Source of the DNA: Mycobacterium sp. IS-1590
GTDB taxonomy: Bacteria; Actinomycetota; Actinomycetes; Mycobacteriales; Mycobacteriaceae
DNA length: 64,000 nt
Direction: 5' to 3'
Assembly: GCF_001500025.1 (NCBI RefSeq)
Contig: NZ_LQIW01000050.1
Span: forward strand, 1 to 64,000
The notes under the pieces are model-generated. The model did no database searches and was not told the DNA's origin. It worked only from the letters and a program-made list of their open reading frames with translations. The first letter of the stretch is position 1. Each line of letters begins with the position of its first letter. The translations under genes were made by a program, and so were the position numbers. This document shows, piece by piece, positions 52,370 to 64,000 of this stretch.

Positions 52370-53623
52370 ATGACCGCCACCGTACGCCCGCTGGATCTGA
52401 CCGCCATCCGCGCGGACTTCCCGATCCTGACGAAACAGATGCGCGGCGGAAACACGTTGGCGTACCTGGATTCCGGGGCCACCTCGCAACGGCCGGTGCA
52501 GGTCCTCGACGCCGAGCGCGAGTTCCTCGTGACCTCCAACGGCGCGGTGCACCGCGGTGCGCACCAGCTGATGGAGGAGGCGACCGACGCCTACGAGGAC
52601 GGCCGCGCCGACATCGCGGCGTTCGTCGGCGCCGATCCCGATGAATTGGTGTTCACCAAGAACGCGACCGAGGCGATCAACCTGGTCTCCTACGCGATGG
52701 GGGACACCCGGTTCGACCACGCCGTCGGGCCCGGCGACGTGATCGTGACGACCGAACTCGAACACCACGCCAACCTGGTTCCGTGGCAGGAGTTGGCTCG
52801 CCGGACGGGAGCAACGCTCAAGTGGTACGGCGTCACCGACGACGGGCGCATCGACCTGAATTCCCTGCAGCTCGATGAGCGCGTGAAAATCGTTGCGTTC
52901 AGCCATCATTCGAACGTCACCGGTGCGCTGGCGCCGGTCGACGAACTGGTCGCGCGGGCCAAGGCCGTCGGCGCGCTGACCCTGCTCGACGCCTGCCAGT
53001 CGGTGCCGCACCAGCCTGTCGACCTGCACGCGCTCGACGTCGACTTCGCGGCGTTCTCCGGGCACAAGATGTTGGGGCCGACGGGGATCGGAGTGCTGTA
53101 CGGACGCTCCGCGCTGATGAACGCGATGCCGCCGTTTTTGACCGGCGGCTCGATGATCGAGACCGTCACGATGGAGGAGACGACGTACGCGCCCGCGCCG
53201 CAGCGCTTCGAGGCGGGAACGCCGGTGACCTCGCAAGTGGTCGGGTTGGCCGCGGCCGCGCGCTACCTGCGCGAGATCGGGATGGGTGCCGTCGAAGCGC
53301 ACGAATCCGAGCTCGTGGCCGCCGCGCTGGAGGGGCTGAGCGCGATCGACGGTGTGCGCATCATCGGTCCGACGTCGCTGGAGAACCGGGCGTCGCCGGT
53401 GAGCTTCGTGGTCGACGGAGTGCACGCGCACGACGTGGGCCAGGTGCTCGACGACGAGGGCGTGGCAGTGCGCGTCGGCCATCACTGCGCGTGGCCGCTG
53501 CATCGGCGGTTCGGGATCGCCGCGACCGCACGGGCATCCTTCGCGGTGTACAACACCGTCGACGAGGTCGACCGGTTGGTGGCCGGTGTGCGGCGGGCCG
53601 TGGAATTCTTCGGCAGGGACTGA
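52370..53623 (+). CDS. sufS: Cysteine desulfurase SufS
   Basis: 417 aa, class V aminotransferase fold. The PLP lysine is in AAFSGHKMLGPTGIGVLYG, with TELEHHANLVPWQELA and VAFSHHSNVTGAL as cofactor contacts. The active cysteine is in RVGHHCAWPLHRRFG. It supplies persulfide sulfur to SufU and SufB. It corresponds to csd (Rv1464). It starts 3 nt after sufC and ends 1 nt before the sufU GTG. Confidence 0.96.
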   Translation: MTATVRPLDLTAIRADFPILTKQMRGGNTLAYLDSGATSQRPVQVLDAEREFLVTSNGAVHRGAHQLMEEATDAYEDGRADIAAFVGADPDELVFTKNATEAINLVSYAMGDTRFDHAVGPGDVIVTTELEHHANLVPWQELARRTGATLKWYGVTDDGRIDLNSLQLDERVKIVAFSHHSNVTGALAPVDELVARAKAVGALTLLDACQSVPHQPVDLHALDVDFAAFSGHKMLGPTGIGVLYGRSALMNAMPPFLTGGSMIETVTMEETTYAPAPQRFEAGTPVTSQVVGLAAAARYLREIGMGAVEAHESELVAAALEGLSAIDGVRIIGPTSLENRASPVSFVVDGVHAHDVGQVLDDEGVAVRVGHHCAWPLHRRFGIAATARASFAVYNTVDEVDRLVAGVRRAVEFFGRD

Positions 53624-53624
53624 C

Positions 53625-54083
53625 GTGCGGCTGGAGCAGATCTACCAGGAAGTGATCCTCGATCACTACAAGCACCCGCACAACCGCGGATTGCGCGAGC
53701 CGTACGGCGCCCAGGTCCATCACGTCAACCCGACGTGTGGCGACGAGGTGACGCTGCGGGTCACGCTGTCCGACGACGGTGAGCAGGTGATCGACATCTC
53801 GTACGACGGCCAGGGCTGTTCGATCAGCCAGGCCTCGACATCGGTGCTCACCGATCAGGTGATCGGCCAGAGCGTCGGCGACGCACTCAAAACGGTCGCC
53901 GCCTTCAGCGAGATGATCTCGTCGCGCGGGACCGTCGAGGGTGACGAAGACGCCCTCGGCGACGGCATCGCGTTCGCCGGCGTTGCGAAGTACCCGGCGC
54001 GGGTCAAGTGCGCGCTGCTGGGATGGATGGCTTTCAAAGATGCGCTGTCGCAGGCATCGGAGAGATTTCAGGAGGCAGGATGA
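53625..54083 (+). CDS. sufU: Zinc-dependent sulfurtransferase SufU
   Basis: 152 aa. The three zinc-ligand cysteines occur in NPTCGDEV (C38), DGQGCSISQAS and ARVKCALLGW. VILDHYKHPHNRGLRE is the N-terminal signature. It takes sulfur from SufS in Gram-positive bacteria. The GTG at 53625 (VRLEQIYQEV) is selected; 13 upstream codons in phase lie in sufS. It overlaps the following gene by ATGA. Confidence 0.95.
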   Translation: MRLEQIYQEVILDHYKHPHNRGLREPYGAQVHHVNPTCGDEVTLRVTLSDDGEQVIDISYDGQGCSISQASTSVLTDQVIGQSVGDALKTVAAFSEMISSRGTVEGDEDALGDGIAFAGVAKYPARVKCALLGWMAFKDALSQASERFQEAG

Positions 54084-54427
54084 GTGACACCGCAGTGCCC
54101 AACGAAGAGCTGTTGTTCGATCTCGAGGAGGCGATGCGCGACGTCGTCGACCCCGAACTCGGCATCAACGTCGTCGATCTGGGCCTGGTCTACGGGATCA
54201 ACGTCGAGCAGGGGGAGCAGGGCAACGTCGCGTTGATCGACATGACGCTGACCTCGGCCGCCTGTCCGCTCACCGATGTGATCGAGGACCAGTCGCGCAC
54301 GGCACTGGTCGGCGCGGGTTTGGTCAACGAGCTGAAGATCAACTGGGTGTGGAACCCGCCGTGGGGTCCGGACAAGATCACCGAGGACGGCCGCGAGCAG
54401 CTGCGGGCGCTGGGCTTCACCGTCTAG
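54080..54427 (+). CDS. sufT: SufT/MIP18-family Fe-S assembly factor
   Basis: 115 aa DUF59 protein. Characteristic parts are DVVDPELGINVVDLGLVYGI and the cysteine of LTSAACPLTDVIEDQ. Relatives in bacteria and eukaryotes help mature Fe-S proteins. It is the last gene of sufRBDCSU-T, as Rv1466 in H37Rv, with GGAGG upstream of the ATG. A hairpin follows. Confidence 0.93.
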   Translation: MSDTAVPNEELLFDLEEAMRDVVDPELGINVVDLGLVYGINVEQGEQGNVALIDMTLTSAACPLTDVIEDQSRTALVGAGLVNELKINWVWNPPWGPDKITEDGREQLRALGFTV

Positions 54428-54450
54428 CTCAGGCAGCGGCCTTTGAATCA

Positions 54451-54476
54451 CGGCGTGCACAAACCTGTGCCTGCCG
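54451..54476 (+). terminator. Putative terminator of the suf operon
   Basis: CGGCGTGCACA pairs with TGTGCCTGCCG around an AACC loop: five base pairs GCACA/TGTGC, one mismatch, then a G-T pair and CGGC/GCCG. It starts 24 nt after the last suf gene. There is no T-run downstream. Confidence 0.5.
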
Positions 54477-54503
54477 TCGCCGCATCGGGGATCGTCGAAC
54501 CTC

Positions 54504-55838
54504 GTGTCTACGGCGACAGATGTCTCACCCGAACCCGCACGCGCGCTGGTCGATTCGACGGCGGACGCGTCGAGGATGCGCACCGCGCTGGTCGCCAGCC
54601 TCGTCGGAACCACCATCGAGTGGTACGACTTCTTTCTCTATGCGACCGCGGCGAGCCTGGTGTTCAACCAAGCGTTCTTTCCCGATCAGAGCTCTGTGGT
54701 CGGGACGTTGTTGTCCTTCGCGACGTTCGCGGTCGGGTTCATCGTGCGCCCGATCGGCGGCTTCGTGTTCGGCCACGTCGGCGACCGGATCGGCAGGAAG
54801 AAGACGCTGGCGCTCACCATGGTCCTGATGGGCGGTGCGACCGCCTTGATGGGGGTGCTACCCACCGCCGCCCAGATCGGGGTGCTCGCGCCGATCCTGT
54901 TGGTACTCCTGCGCGTCGTACAGGGTTTCGCGCTCGGCGGCGAGTGGGCCGGGGCGATCCTGCTCGCCGTCGAACACAGTCCGGCGCATCGGCGGGGCCT
55001 GGCGGGCAGCGTGCCCCAAGTCGGTCTGGCGCTCGGGCTCGCACTGGGCACCGGCGTGTTCGCGCTGCTCCAAATCGCCCTGCCTGACGATGCTTTCGAG
55101 TCGTACGGTTGGCGGATCGCATTCTTGTTCAGCATCGTGCTGGTGATTTTCGGATTCATCGTGCGATGGAAGGCGACCGAGACACCGGCCTTCGAGAAGG
55201 TCCGCGACGAGGACGACCGCTCCGCGGCGCCGCTGCGTGACGTGTTCCGCAGTCCCGCGCTGCGCAACACGGTGCTGGGACTGTTGTCGCGATGGGGCGA
55301 GGGCGCGGCCTTCAACACGTGGGGCGTGTTCGTGATCTCGTATGCGACCGGGACACTGAAGCTGGAGCGGGTTCCGGTGCTGATCGCCGTCACCGTCGCG
55401 GCGCTGCTGATGGCCGCGCTGCTACCCGTCTCGGGACTGCTGACCGACCGGTTCGGGGCGCGAGCGGTGTACGCGAGTGGAATCGTTGCCTACGCGGTCG
55501 CGGTGTTCCCGGTGTTTGCGTTGTTCAACACCGGCAGCATGACCGCCTACGCGCTCGCAATGTTGGTGGTGTTCGGCGTGATTCACGCGTGGTTCTACGG
55601 CGCCCAGGGCACGCTCTACGCGTCGCTGTATCCGGCACGAATCCGCTACACCGGGCTGTCCACGGTGTATCAGCTGTCGGGGGTCTACGCGTCGGGTCTG
55701 ACCCCGCTGATCCTGACCGCGTTGATCGCCGCCACGAACCAGTCGCCGTGGTTGGCGTGCACCTATCTCGTGGTGACAGCGTTGATCAGCGTGGTGGCCA
55801 CATTGCTGCTGCGGCCGAAGGCGTTGACGGAAATCTGA
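54504..55838 (+). CDS. MFS transporter of the metabolite:H+ symporter (MHS) family
   Basis: 444 aa, 12 helices. MHS signatures are LVGTTIEWYDFFLYATAA in helix 1, GGFVFGHVGDRIGRKKTL in loop 2-3, and LLRVVQGFALGGEWAGAIL with RRGLAGSVPQVGLALG. Family members import organic acids, shikimate, proline or betaine; the substrate is not identifiable here. The start is a GTG giving MSTATDVSPEPARAL. At the equivalent position H37Rv has fadE15 and others, so this is a local difference. Confidence 0.88.
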   Translation: MSTATDVSPEPARALVDSTADASRMRTALVASLVGTTIEWYDFFLYATAASLVFNQAFFPDQSSVVGTLLSFATFAVGFIVRPIGGFVFGHVGDRIGRKKTLALTMVLMGGATALMGVLPTAAQIGVLAPILLVLLRVVQGFALGGEWAGAILLAVEHSPAHRRGLAGSVPQVGLALGLALGTGVFALLQIALPDDAFESYGWRIAFLFSIVLVIFGFIVRWKATETPAFEKVRDEDDRSAAPLRDVFRSPALRNTVLGLLSRWGEGAAFNTWGVFVISYATGTLKLERVPVLIAVTVAALLMAALLPVSGLLTDRFGARAVYASGIVAYAVAVFPVFALFNTGSMTAYALAMLVVFGVIHAWFYGAQGTLYASLYPARIRYTGLSTVYQLSGVYASGLTPLILTALIAATNQSPWLACTYLVVTALISVVATLLLRPKALTEI

Positions 55839-55885
55839 CACGCCGGCACCGGGCCTGCCGGAGCAGGGAAGGTGGTGTTGGTATT

Positions 55886-55924
55886 CGGCATTGCCGACAT
55901 TGTCGTACGAAGTCATGTACGAAG
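55886..55924. promoter_or_regulatory. Cluster of dyads and direct repeats upstream of a membrane-protein gene
   Basis: CGGCA-T-TGCCG (55886-55896) shares two bases with CGACA-T-TGTCG (55895-55905), which runs into two direct copies of GTACGAAG (55905-55912 and 55917-55924, 12-bp period). They lie just before GTG 55941. If translation instead begins at 55872, these bases would be coding. Confidence 0.45.
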
Positions 55925-55940
55925 AGCTCAGAATGATCTC

Positions 55941-56471
55941 GTGGTCACGGTCCCGGCGTTCGTCTGGCGGGGCGGGTTCGGACGGCGCGCGCTGTTGATC
56001 GGCGGCTGTGTCGGGCTCAGCCTCGGTGTTTTGGCGTGGCTCGATTCCGGCTTCCTCCTCAGCGCTGTCATCGTCACGGTGGTCGTCGGCACGTTCTACG
56101 GCATCTGGATGGCGCGCCGGATGAACCGGTACTGGCCGGGATCGAGAGACCTCACAGGTCAGGAGCGGGTCGCGGTCGTGCGCGCGGTGCGAAGCGGGGT
56201 CGACCTGGCCGATTCCCGGCTGGCGGGGCCAGAAGTCGACTACGCGCGGGGGCTGTGCGCCGCGGCGGAAGAGGCCCGTCCACTGCGGTGGGTGTTGGTC
56301 ATCGCCCTGATCGTCGCGCTGGCCGCGGCGGTCTGGGACGCAATATTCGGCTCCTGGGGTAACGCGGTGGCATCCGTCATCTACCTGGTCGCACTGCTCG
56401 TTGAGCTGTTCTGGTGGCCGCGACGGCAATCCCAGCTGCTGGCCCGCGCCCGTACTCTCGATGCGGTATGA
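55941..56471 (+). CDS. Membrane protein of unknown function
   Basis: 176 aa from the GTG at 55941 (VVTVPAFVWRGGFGRR). About four membrane helices fall in two pairs: about 17-57 (ALLIGGCVGLSLGVLAWL and beyond) and about 118-158 (VLVIALIVALAAAVW and SVIYLVALLVELFWW), with a soluble loop containing GPEVDYARGLCAAAEEA between. A start at 55872 would add 23 residues but cover the palindrome cluster. No domain recognised. The stop overlaps the next ATG (ATGA). Confidence 0.72.
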   Translation: MVTVPAFVWRGGFGRRALLIGGCVGLSLGVLAWLDSGFLLSAVIVTVVVGTFYGIWMARRMNRYWPGSRDLTGQERVAVVRAVRSGVDLADSRLAGPEVDYARGLCAAAEEARPLRWVLVIALIVALAAAVWDAIFGSWGNAVASVIYLVALLVELFWWPRRQSQLLARARTLDAV

Positions 56472-57100
56472 GCCATCCTTACGTCGCCACCCGCCGTCAA
56501 CTGCGTGGTGTGGCCGAAAGCCTGATCGCGGGCCCCCAATATCGGTCCGCGGGCACGATCAGGCTCGCGGTGCGCCCCGACGGTTTCGCCGCTGTCGCGC
56601 TACCCCTGTCGGTGCAGGGCACCGACTTGGTCTTTCCGGACGGCAGCGTTCCGCTGACCGGCAGCGTCGCGGCCGTCGCCGAGGCGGTCGGCGTGGCGCC
56701 CGGGCCGCCGGAGGGGGTCTACCGGATCGTCGACCCGTTGCCCGCCGACGCCGAGCTCGCACTCGACCCCGATGCCGCGGCGTGGCTGCAGCGCGCCCAC
56801 TACGCGGGTGGGTTTGCGCTGAAGCATGTTCTGCCGCAGCAGCATCCGACATTGTGGCCGGAGCACTTCGACGTCGCAGCTGTGGAGGACGAGGTGAACT
56901 ACGGGGTGTCGGCCGGCGACGAAACCCATCCGACGCCGTATGCCTACGTCGGCCCGTGGCAGAAGCGGACGGGTCCGTTCTGGAATGCGCCGTTCGGAGC
57001 GCTCCACCCACTGGACGCGGCCCACGACGTCGACACGCTGGCCGCCCGGATCACCGAGTTCTTCGAGCGCGGCCGCACTGAACTGGGTATCCGCCCGTAG
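56468..57100 (+). CDS. Conserved soluble protein of unknown function
   Basis: 210 aa, no signal peptide or membrane helix. Notable parts are LRGVAESLIAGPQYRSAGTI, the acidic central LALDPDAAAWLQRAHYAGGF, and a Trp/His-rich stretch QQHPTLWPEHFDVAA followed by EDEVNYGVSAGDETHPTPYA, then VGPWQKRTGPFWNAPFGALH. I do not recognise the family by name. The ATG overlaps the membrane protein stop, so the two are co-translated. It ends 40 nt before trxA. Confidence 0.8.
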   Translation: MSHPYVATRRQLRGVAESLIAGPQYRSAGTIRLAVRPDGFAAVALPLSVQGTDLVFPDGSVPLTGSVAAVAEAVGVAPGPPEGVYRIVDPLPADAELALDPDAAAWLQRAHYAGGFALKHVLPQQHPTLWPEHFDVAAVEDEVNYGVSAGDETHPTPYAYVGPWQKRTGPFWNAPFGALHPLDAAHDVDTLAARITEFFERGRTELGIRP

Positions 57101-57140
57101 GCTGGGAACACAGAGCTGACCATCAGCGTTAGGAATCAAC

Positions 57141-57506
57141 GTGGCTACCCAAGACATCACCGCCGAACAATTCAACGACACCATCAACGACAACGAGATC
57201 GTGCTGGTGGACTTCTGGGCGTCCTGGTGTGGCCCGTGTAAGGCGTTCGCCCCCACGTTCGCGGCGTCTTCTGAACAGCACCCCGACGTCGTGTACGCCA
57301 AGGTCGACACCGAGGCCGAGCAGGCGCTGGCCGCCGCGGCCGACATCCGGTCCATCCCCACGCTGATGGCGTTCAAGAAGGGCAAGCTGGTGTTCAACCA
57401 GGCGGGCGCGTTGCCGCCCGCGGCCCTCGAGGAACTGGTTCAGCGCGTCAAGGAGTTCGACATCGACGCGGCGATCGCGGCGCAGGACAACGGCCAGCCG
57501 GAGTGA
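57141..57506 (+). CDS. trxA: Thioredoxin
   Basis: 121 aa. The redox site is W29-C-G-P-C33 in DFWASWCGPCKAFAP, and the cis-proline is in IRSIPTLMAFKKG. It reduces protein disulfides using a thioredoxin reductase, whose gene is not in this window. The GTG start has AGGAATC upstream. The C-terminus is longer than E. coli thioredoxin by about 12 residues. It fits Rv1470. Confidence 0.94.
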   Translation: MATQDITAEQFNDTINDNEIVLVDFWASWCGPCKAFAPTFAASSEQHPDVVYAKVDTEAEQALAAAADIRSIPTLMAFKKGKLVFNQAGALPPAALEELVQRVKEFDIDAAIAAQDNGQPE

Positions 57507-57532
57507 GCGTCGGCACGCGATAGCGTGCATGC

Positions 57533-58345
57533 GTGACTGACTTCGTCTTGGTCGACCGGCCGCGTCCCGGCATCGCCCTGGTGACCCTCAATCGGCCCGA
57601 ACGGATGAACTCCATGGCGTTCGACGTCATGGTTCCGCTCAAGAAGGTGCTCGACGAGCTGACCTACGACAATTCCGTGCGGGCGGTCGTGCTCACCGGC
57701 GCCGGCCGCGGATTCTCCTCGGGCGCCGACCACAAGTCGGCCGGTTCGGTACCCCACATCGACGGCTTGACCCGGCCCACGTTCGCGCTGCGCTCGATGG
57801 AGGTGCTCGACGAGGTCATCCTCGGCCTGCGCAAGATGCACCAGCCGGTCATCGCCGCGGTCAACGGCGCCGCGATCGGCGGGGGCCTGTGCCTGGCGCT
57901 GGCCTGCGACATCCGGGTGGCGGCCGACGGCGCCTACTTCCGCGCGGCCGGTATCAACAACGGGCTGACCGCCAGCGAGCTGGGGCTGTCCTATCTGCTG
58001 CCGCGCGCCATCGGCACGTCACGGGCGTTCGAGCTGATGCTGACCGGCCGCGACGTCGACGCCGCGGAGGCCGAACGCATCGGCCTGGTGTCGCGCGCGG
58101 TACCCGGCGATGACCTGCTCGAGGTTTGCTACCAGATGGGGGAGCGCATCGCGGCGTTCTCCCGGCCCGGAATCGAGTTGACCAAGCGCACACTTTGGAG
58201 TGGACTGGACGCCGGTAGCCTGGAAGGGCACATGCAAGCCGAGGGCCTCGGACAATTGTTCGTCCGTTTGCTCACCGCCAACTTCGAAGAAGCGGTGGCA
58301 GCGCGCGCCGAAAAACGGGACCCCGTATTCACCGACGACAAGTAA
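57533..58345 (+). CDS. echA12: Enoyl-CoA hydratase EchA12-like
   Basis: 270 aa crotonase fold. ALVTLNRPERMNSMAFDVM begins the domain. The oxyanion-hole glycines are in GRGFSSGADHKSA and NGAAIGGGLCLALACDIRV. ELGLSYLLPRAIGTSRAFEL carries the glutamate-region of hydratases. It may act in fatty acid or branched-chain oxidation; the substrate is uncertain. It fits Rv1472 by order, between trxA and the ABC-F gene. Confidence 0.9.
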   Translation: MTDFVLVDRPRPGIALVTLNRPERMNSMAFDVMVPLKKVLDELTYDNSVRAVVLTGAGRGFSSGADHKSAGSVPHIDGLTRPTFALRSMEVLDEVILGLRKMHQPVIAAVNGAAIGGGLCLALACDIRVAADGAYFRAAGINNGLTASELGLSYLLPRAIGTSRAFELMLTGRDVDAAEAERIGLVSRAVPGDDLLEVCYQMGERIAAFSRPGIELTKRTLWSGLDAGSLEGHMQAEGLGQLFVRLLTANFEEAVAARAEKRDPVFTDDK

Positions 58346-58357
58346 GGACCGCACAGC

Positions 58358-59986
<1,629 letters not shown>

Positions 59987-60107
59987 ACCGGCGCCTGATC
60001 GAGGTTGGCTCGATCCATTGCGCGAAGCGTTTGGTCATTTTCTCCCGTTGTGTGTAACCGCTTCCTACGCTGGGTATCCGTCGGGGCATCGAAGCGGGGA
60101 GGTGCTG

Positions 60108-60299
60108 ATGAAGAAGCTGGACAAGTCGAGAGACCAGTTGCTGAACGAGCTGCGGAGTGCTTACGAGGGTGGGGCAAGCATCCGTACTCTGGTCGCGTCC
60201 ACGGGCCGCTCGTACGGTTCGATCCACAGCATGCTGCGGGAGTCGGGTACGACGATGCGCAGCCGTGGCGGCCCGAATCACCGCAGCAGGCGCCGCTAG
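60108..60299 (+). CDS. Small helix-turn-helix protein (Rv1473A-like)
   Basis: 63 aa. MKKLDKSRDQLLNELRSAYE leads into GGASIRTLVASTGRSYGSIH, a resolvase-like helix-turn-helix, with a basic RSRGGPNHRSRRR tail. A clear GGGGAGG lies 6 nt before the ATG. A longer in-phase frame from 60018 is rejected for lack of a ribosome site. The last bases (CTAG) are shared with the convergent TetR gene, whose stop overlaps. The H37Rv counterpart is Rv1473A. Confidence 0.85.
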   Translation: MKKLDKSRDQLLNELRSAYEGGASIRTLVASTGRSYGSIHSMLRESGTTMRSRGGPNHRSRRR

Positions 60300-60889
60300 T
60301 CGGCTTGCTGCACGGCCTCCCGGTCAGTCCGCTGCCGCAGTGACGCCTCGACCAGGTCCAGTACTGCACTGAGCTTTTCGGGATCGTCGCCCGACGCCAA
60401 ACGCGCGACCAGGCCGTCGAGGACGAGGTCGAGATAGGTCTGCAGCACGGCGCTGGGAACGTCGTCGCGCAGCCGGCCCGCCTGCTTCTGCATGCGCAGC
60501 CGCTGGGTGGTGGCCACCGACAGTTCGGCCGACCGCTCCGCCCAGCCGCGGTGAAAGTCGGGATCGTTGCGCAGCTTTCGGGCGATCTCGAGCCTGGTGG
60601 CCAGCCAGTCGAACTGATCCGGCGCGGCCAGCATGTCGCGCATCACCTGGACGAGCCCTTCGCGCGCGGCGACATCGGCCATGCGTTCGGCGTCCTCGCG
60701 GGCCAGTTCGAAGAACAGCGTGTCCTTGTCCCGGAAGTGGTGGAAGATGGCGCCGCGCGACAGCCCGATCGTCTGCTCGAGCCGCCGCACGGTCGCCTTG
60801 TCGTAGCCGTACTCCGCGAAACACCGGCGGGCGCCGTCGAGGATCTGCCGACGACGCGCCGCCAGGTGGTCGTCGGTGACCCGGGGCAA
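60296..60889 (-). CDS. acnR: TetR-family repressor of aconitase (AcnR)
   Basis: 197 aa. The N-terminal helix-turn-helix is RRCFAEYGYDKATVRRLEQ, then TIGLSRGAIFHHFRDKDTLF. The C-terminal half is a ligand-binding helical domain. In Corynebacterium glutamicum AcnR represses acn and its gene follows acn; the same order is seen here, 20 nt downstream of acn. The 16-bp inverted repeat before acn is the expected operator. It corresponds to Rv1474c. Confidence 0.92.
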   Translation of the reverse strand: MPRVTDDHLAARRRQILDGARRCFAEYGYDKATVRRLEQTIGLSRGAIFHHFRDKDTLFFELAREDAERMADVAAREGLVQVMRDMLAAPDQFDWLATRLEIARKLRNDPDFHRGWAERSAELSVATTQRLRMQKQAGRLRDDVPSAVLQTYLDLVLDGLVARLASGDDPEKLSAVLDLVEASLRQRTDREAVQQAD

Positions 60890-60909
60890 CGCGGTTGTCC
60901 CTTCTTCGG

Positions 60910-63744
<2,835 letters not shown>

Positions 63745-63796
63745 ATCAACTCCCGGCTAGTTCTCGCAGCCGACGGGCTGTGACGGCCGCGTTACA

Positions 63797-63802
63797 ACTC
63801 TA
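63797..63802 (-). promoter_or_regulatory. Candidate acn -10 element
   Basis: On the minus strand TAGAGT fits TANNNT and abuts the AcnR-like operator, 52 nt before the acn ATG. A -35 at standard spacing is not convincing. Confidence 0.4.
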
Positions 63803-63803
63803 A

Positions 63804-63819
63804 CAGTACGCTTGTCCTG
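63804..63819. promoter_or_regulatory. acnR: AcnR-type operator upstream of acn
   Basis: CAGTACGCTTGTCCTG matches the 16-bp AcnR box described for corynebacteria and mycobacteria (CAGnACnnncGTACTG) at 11 of 13 specified positions, with arms CAGTAC and GTCCTG. It lies 60-75 nt upstream of acn on the side expected for the promoter. Confidence 0.7.
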
Positions 63820-63903
63820 CAAGACGGTCGGGGTCGGATTTGAAGTCTCGTACCGCTGCGCGTGCTGTCACCCTGTCGGGTACCCATCACGTACGGTTCT
63901 TCT

Positions 63904-64000
63904 GTGTTCGGACCGCATGTGATTCCGTATCTGCCGGCGTACATCCCGCCCGACGTCTGTGGGCCCGTGGGCATGGACCCCGCGACCACGCCGGTCGACA
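63904..64000 (+). CDS. 5' end of a gene at the Rv1476 position (partial)
   Basis: Reads VFGPHVIPYLPAYIPPDVCG, then PVGMDPATTPVD, running off the window. GTG 63904 lies 6 nt after TACGGT (63892-63897), a TANNNT -10-like site, so the message may be leaderless. By order this should be the membrane protein gene that precedes ripA in H37Rv; the visible 32 residues are not enough to prove it. The start is uncertain. Confidence 0.5.
   Translation, partial: MFGPHVIPYLPAYIPPDVCGPVGMDPATTPVD

Overview
The window is chromosomal DNA from a high-GC actinobacterium and almost certainly a non-tuberculous mycobacterium (Mycolicibacterium-like). Gene order follows the M. tuberculosis H37Rv stretch from about Rv1406 (fmt) to Rv1476: fmt-rsmB-rpe-ribD, lprG-p55, ribE/ribAB/ribH, uvrC-rapZ-yvcK-whiA, gap-pgk-tpi-secG, pgl-opcA-zwf-tal-tkt, ctaB, qor, ctaA, an ABC exporter, mptB, the suf operon, trxA, echA12, an ABC-F gene, a TetR gene and acn. 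GTG starts and 1-4 base stop/start overlaps are frequent. No tRNA, rRNA, CRISPR array or insertion sequence was seen. Apart from the promoter spaces noted, the window is tightly packed, and no gene-free stretch exceeds 300 bases.

Layout. 1-4.6 kb: LemA, then translation initiation and 16S rRNA modification (fmt, rsmB), pentose epimerase and the first riboflavin enzyme. 4.6-7.3 kb: a leftward module of a DJ-1/PfpI protein, a MacB/FtsX-type permease and an ABC ATPase carrying a cyclic-nucleotide-binding domain with a C-terminal 27-bp tandem repeat. 7.5-13.9 kb: the P55-LprG lipid export pair and the remaining riboflavin genes. 13.9-20.8 kb: gamma-glutamyltranspeptidase, uvrC and the rapZ-yvcK-whiA cluster. 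20.8-24.6 kb: an accessory cassette absent from the H37Rv order, with a cyclase-STAND ATPase-repeat protein followed 4 nt later by a solute-binding-like protein lacking a signal peptide.

24.8-31.5 kb: glycolysis (gap, pgk, tpi), secG and PEP carboxylase. 31.5-34.2 kb: small unknowns, a 13E12-type HNH protein and a RibD-C/DHFR-fold reductase. 34.2-40.7 kb: the leftward pentose phosphate operon tkt-tal-zwf-opcA-pgl. 40.8-48.2 kb: haem O/A synthesis (ctaB, ctaA), a quinone oxidoreductase, an ATP-grasp protein, an ABC-2 exporter and the mannosyltransferase MptB. 48.2-54.4 kb: sufR-B-D-C-S-U-T for iron-sulfur assembly, with an operator-like promoter and an intein-free SufB. 54.5-64 kb: an MHS-family symporter, two unknowns, thioredoxin, an enoyl-CoA hydratase, an ABC-F ATPase, a 63-aa HTH protein, an AcnR-type repressor next to aconitase with a recognisable operator, and the start of the next gene.

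The genes mostly serve central carbon metabolism, cofactor supply (riboflavin, haem, Fe-S) and envelope lipid/glycan export. The most unusual parts are the cNMP-gated ABC module, the cyclase/STAND plus cytoplasmic binding-protein pair, and several unexplained inverted-repeat clusters in promoter spaces.
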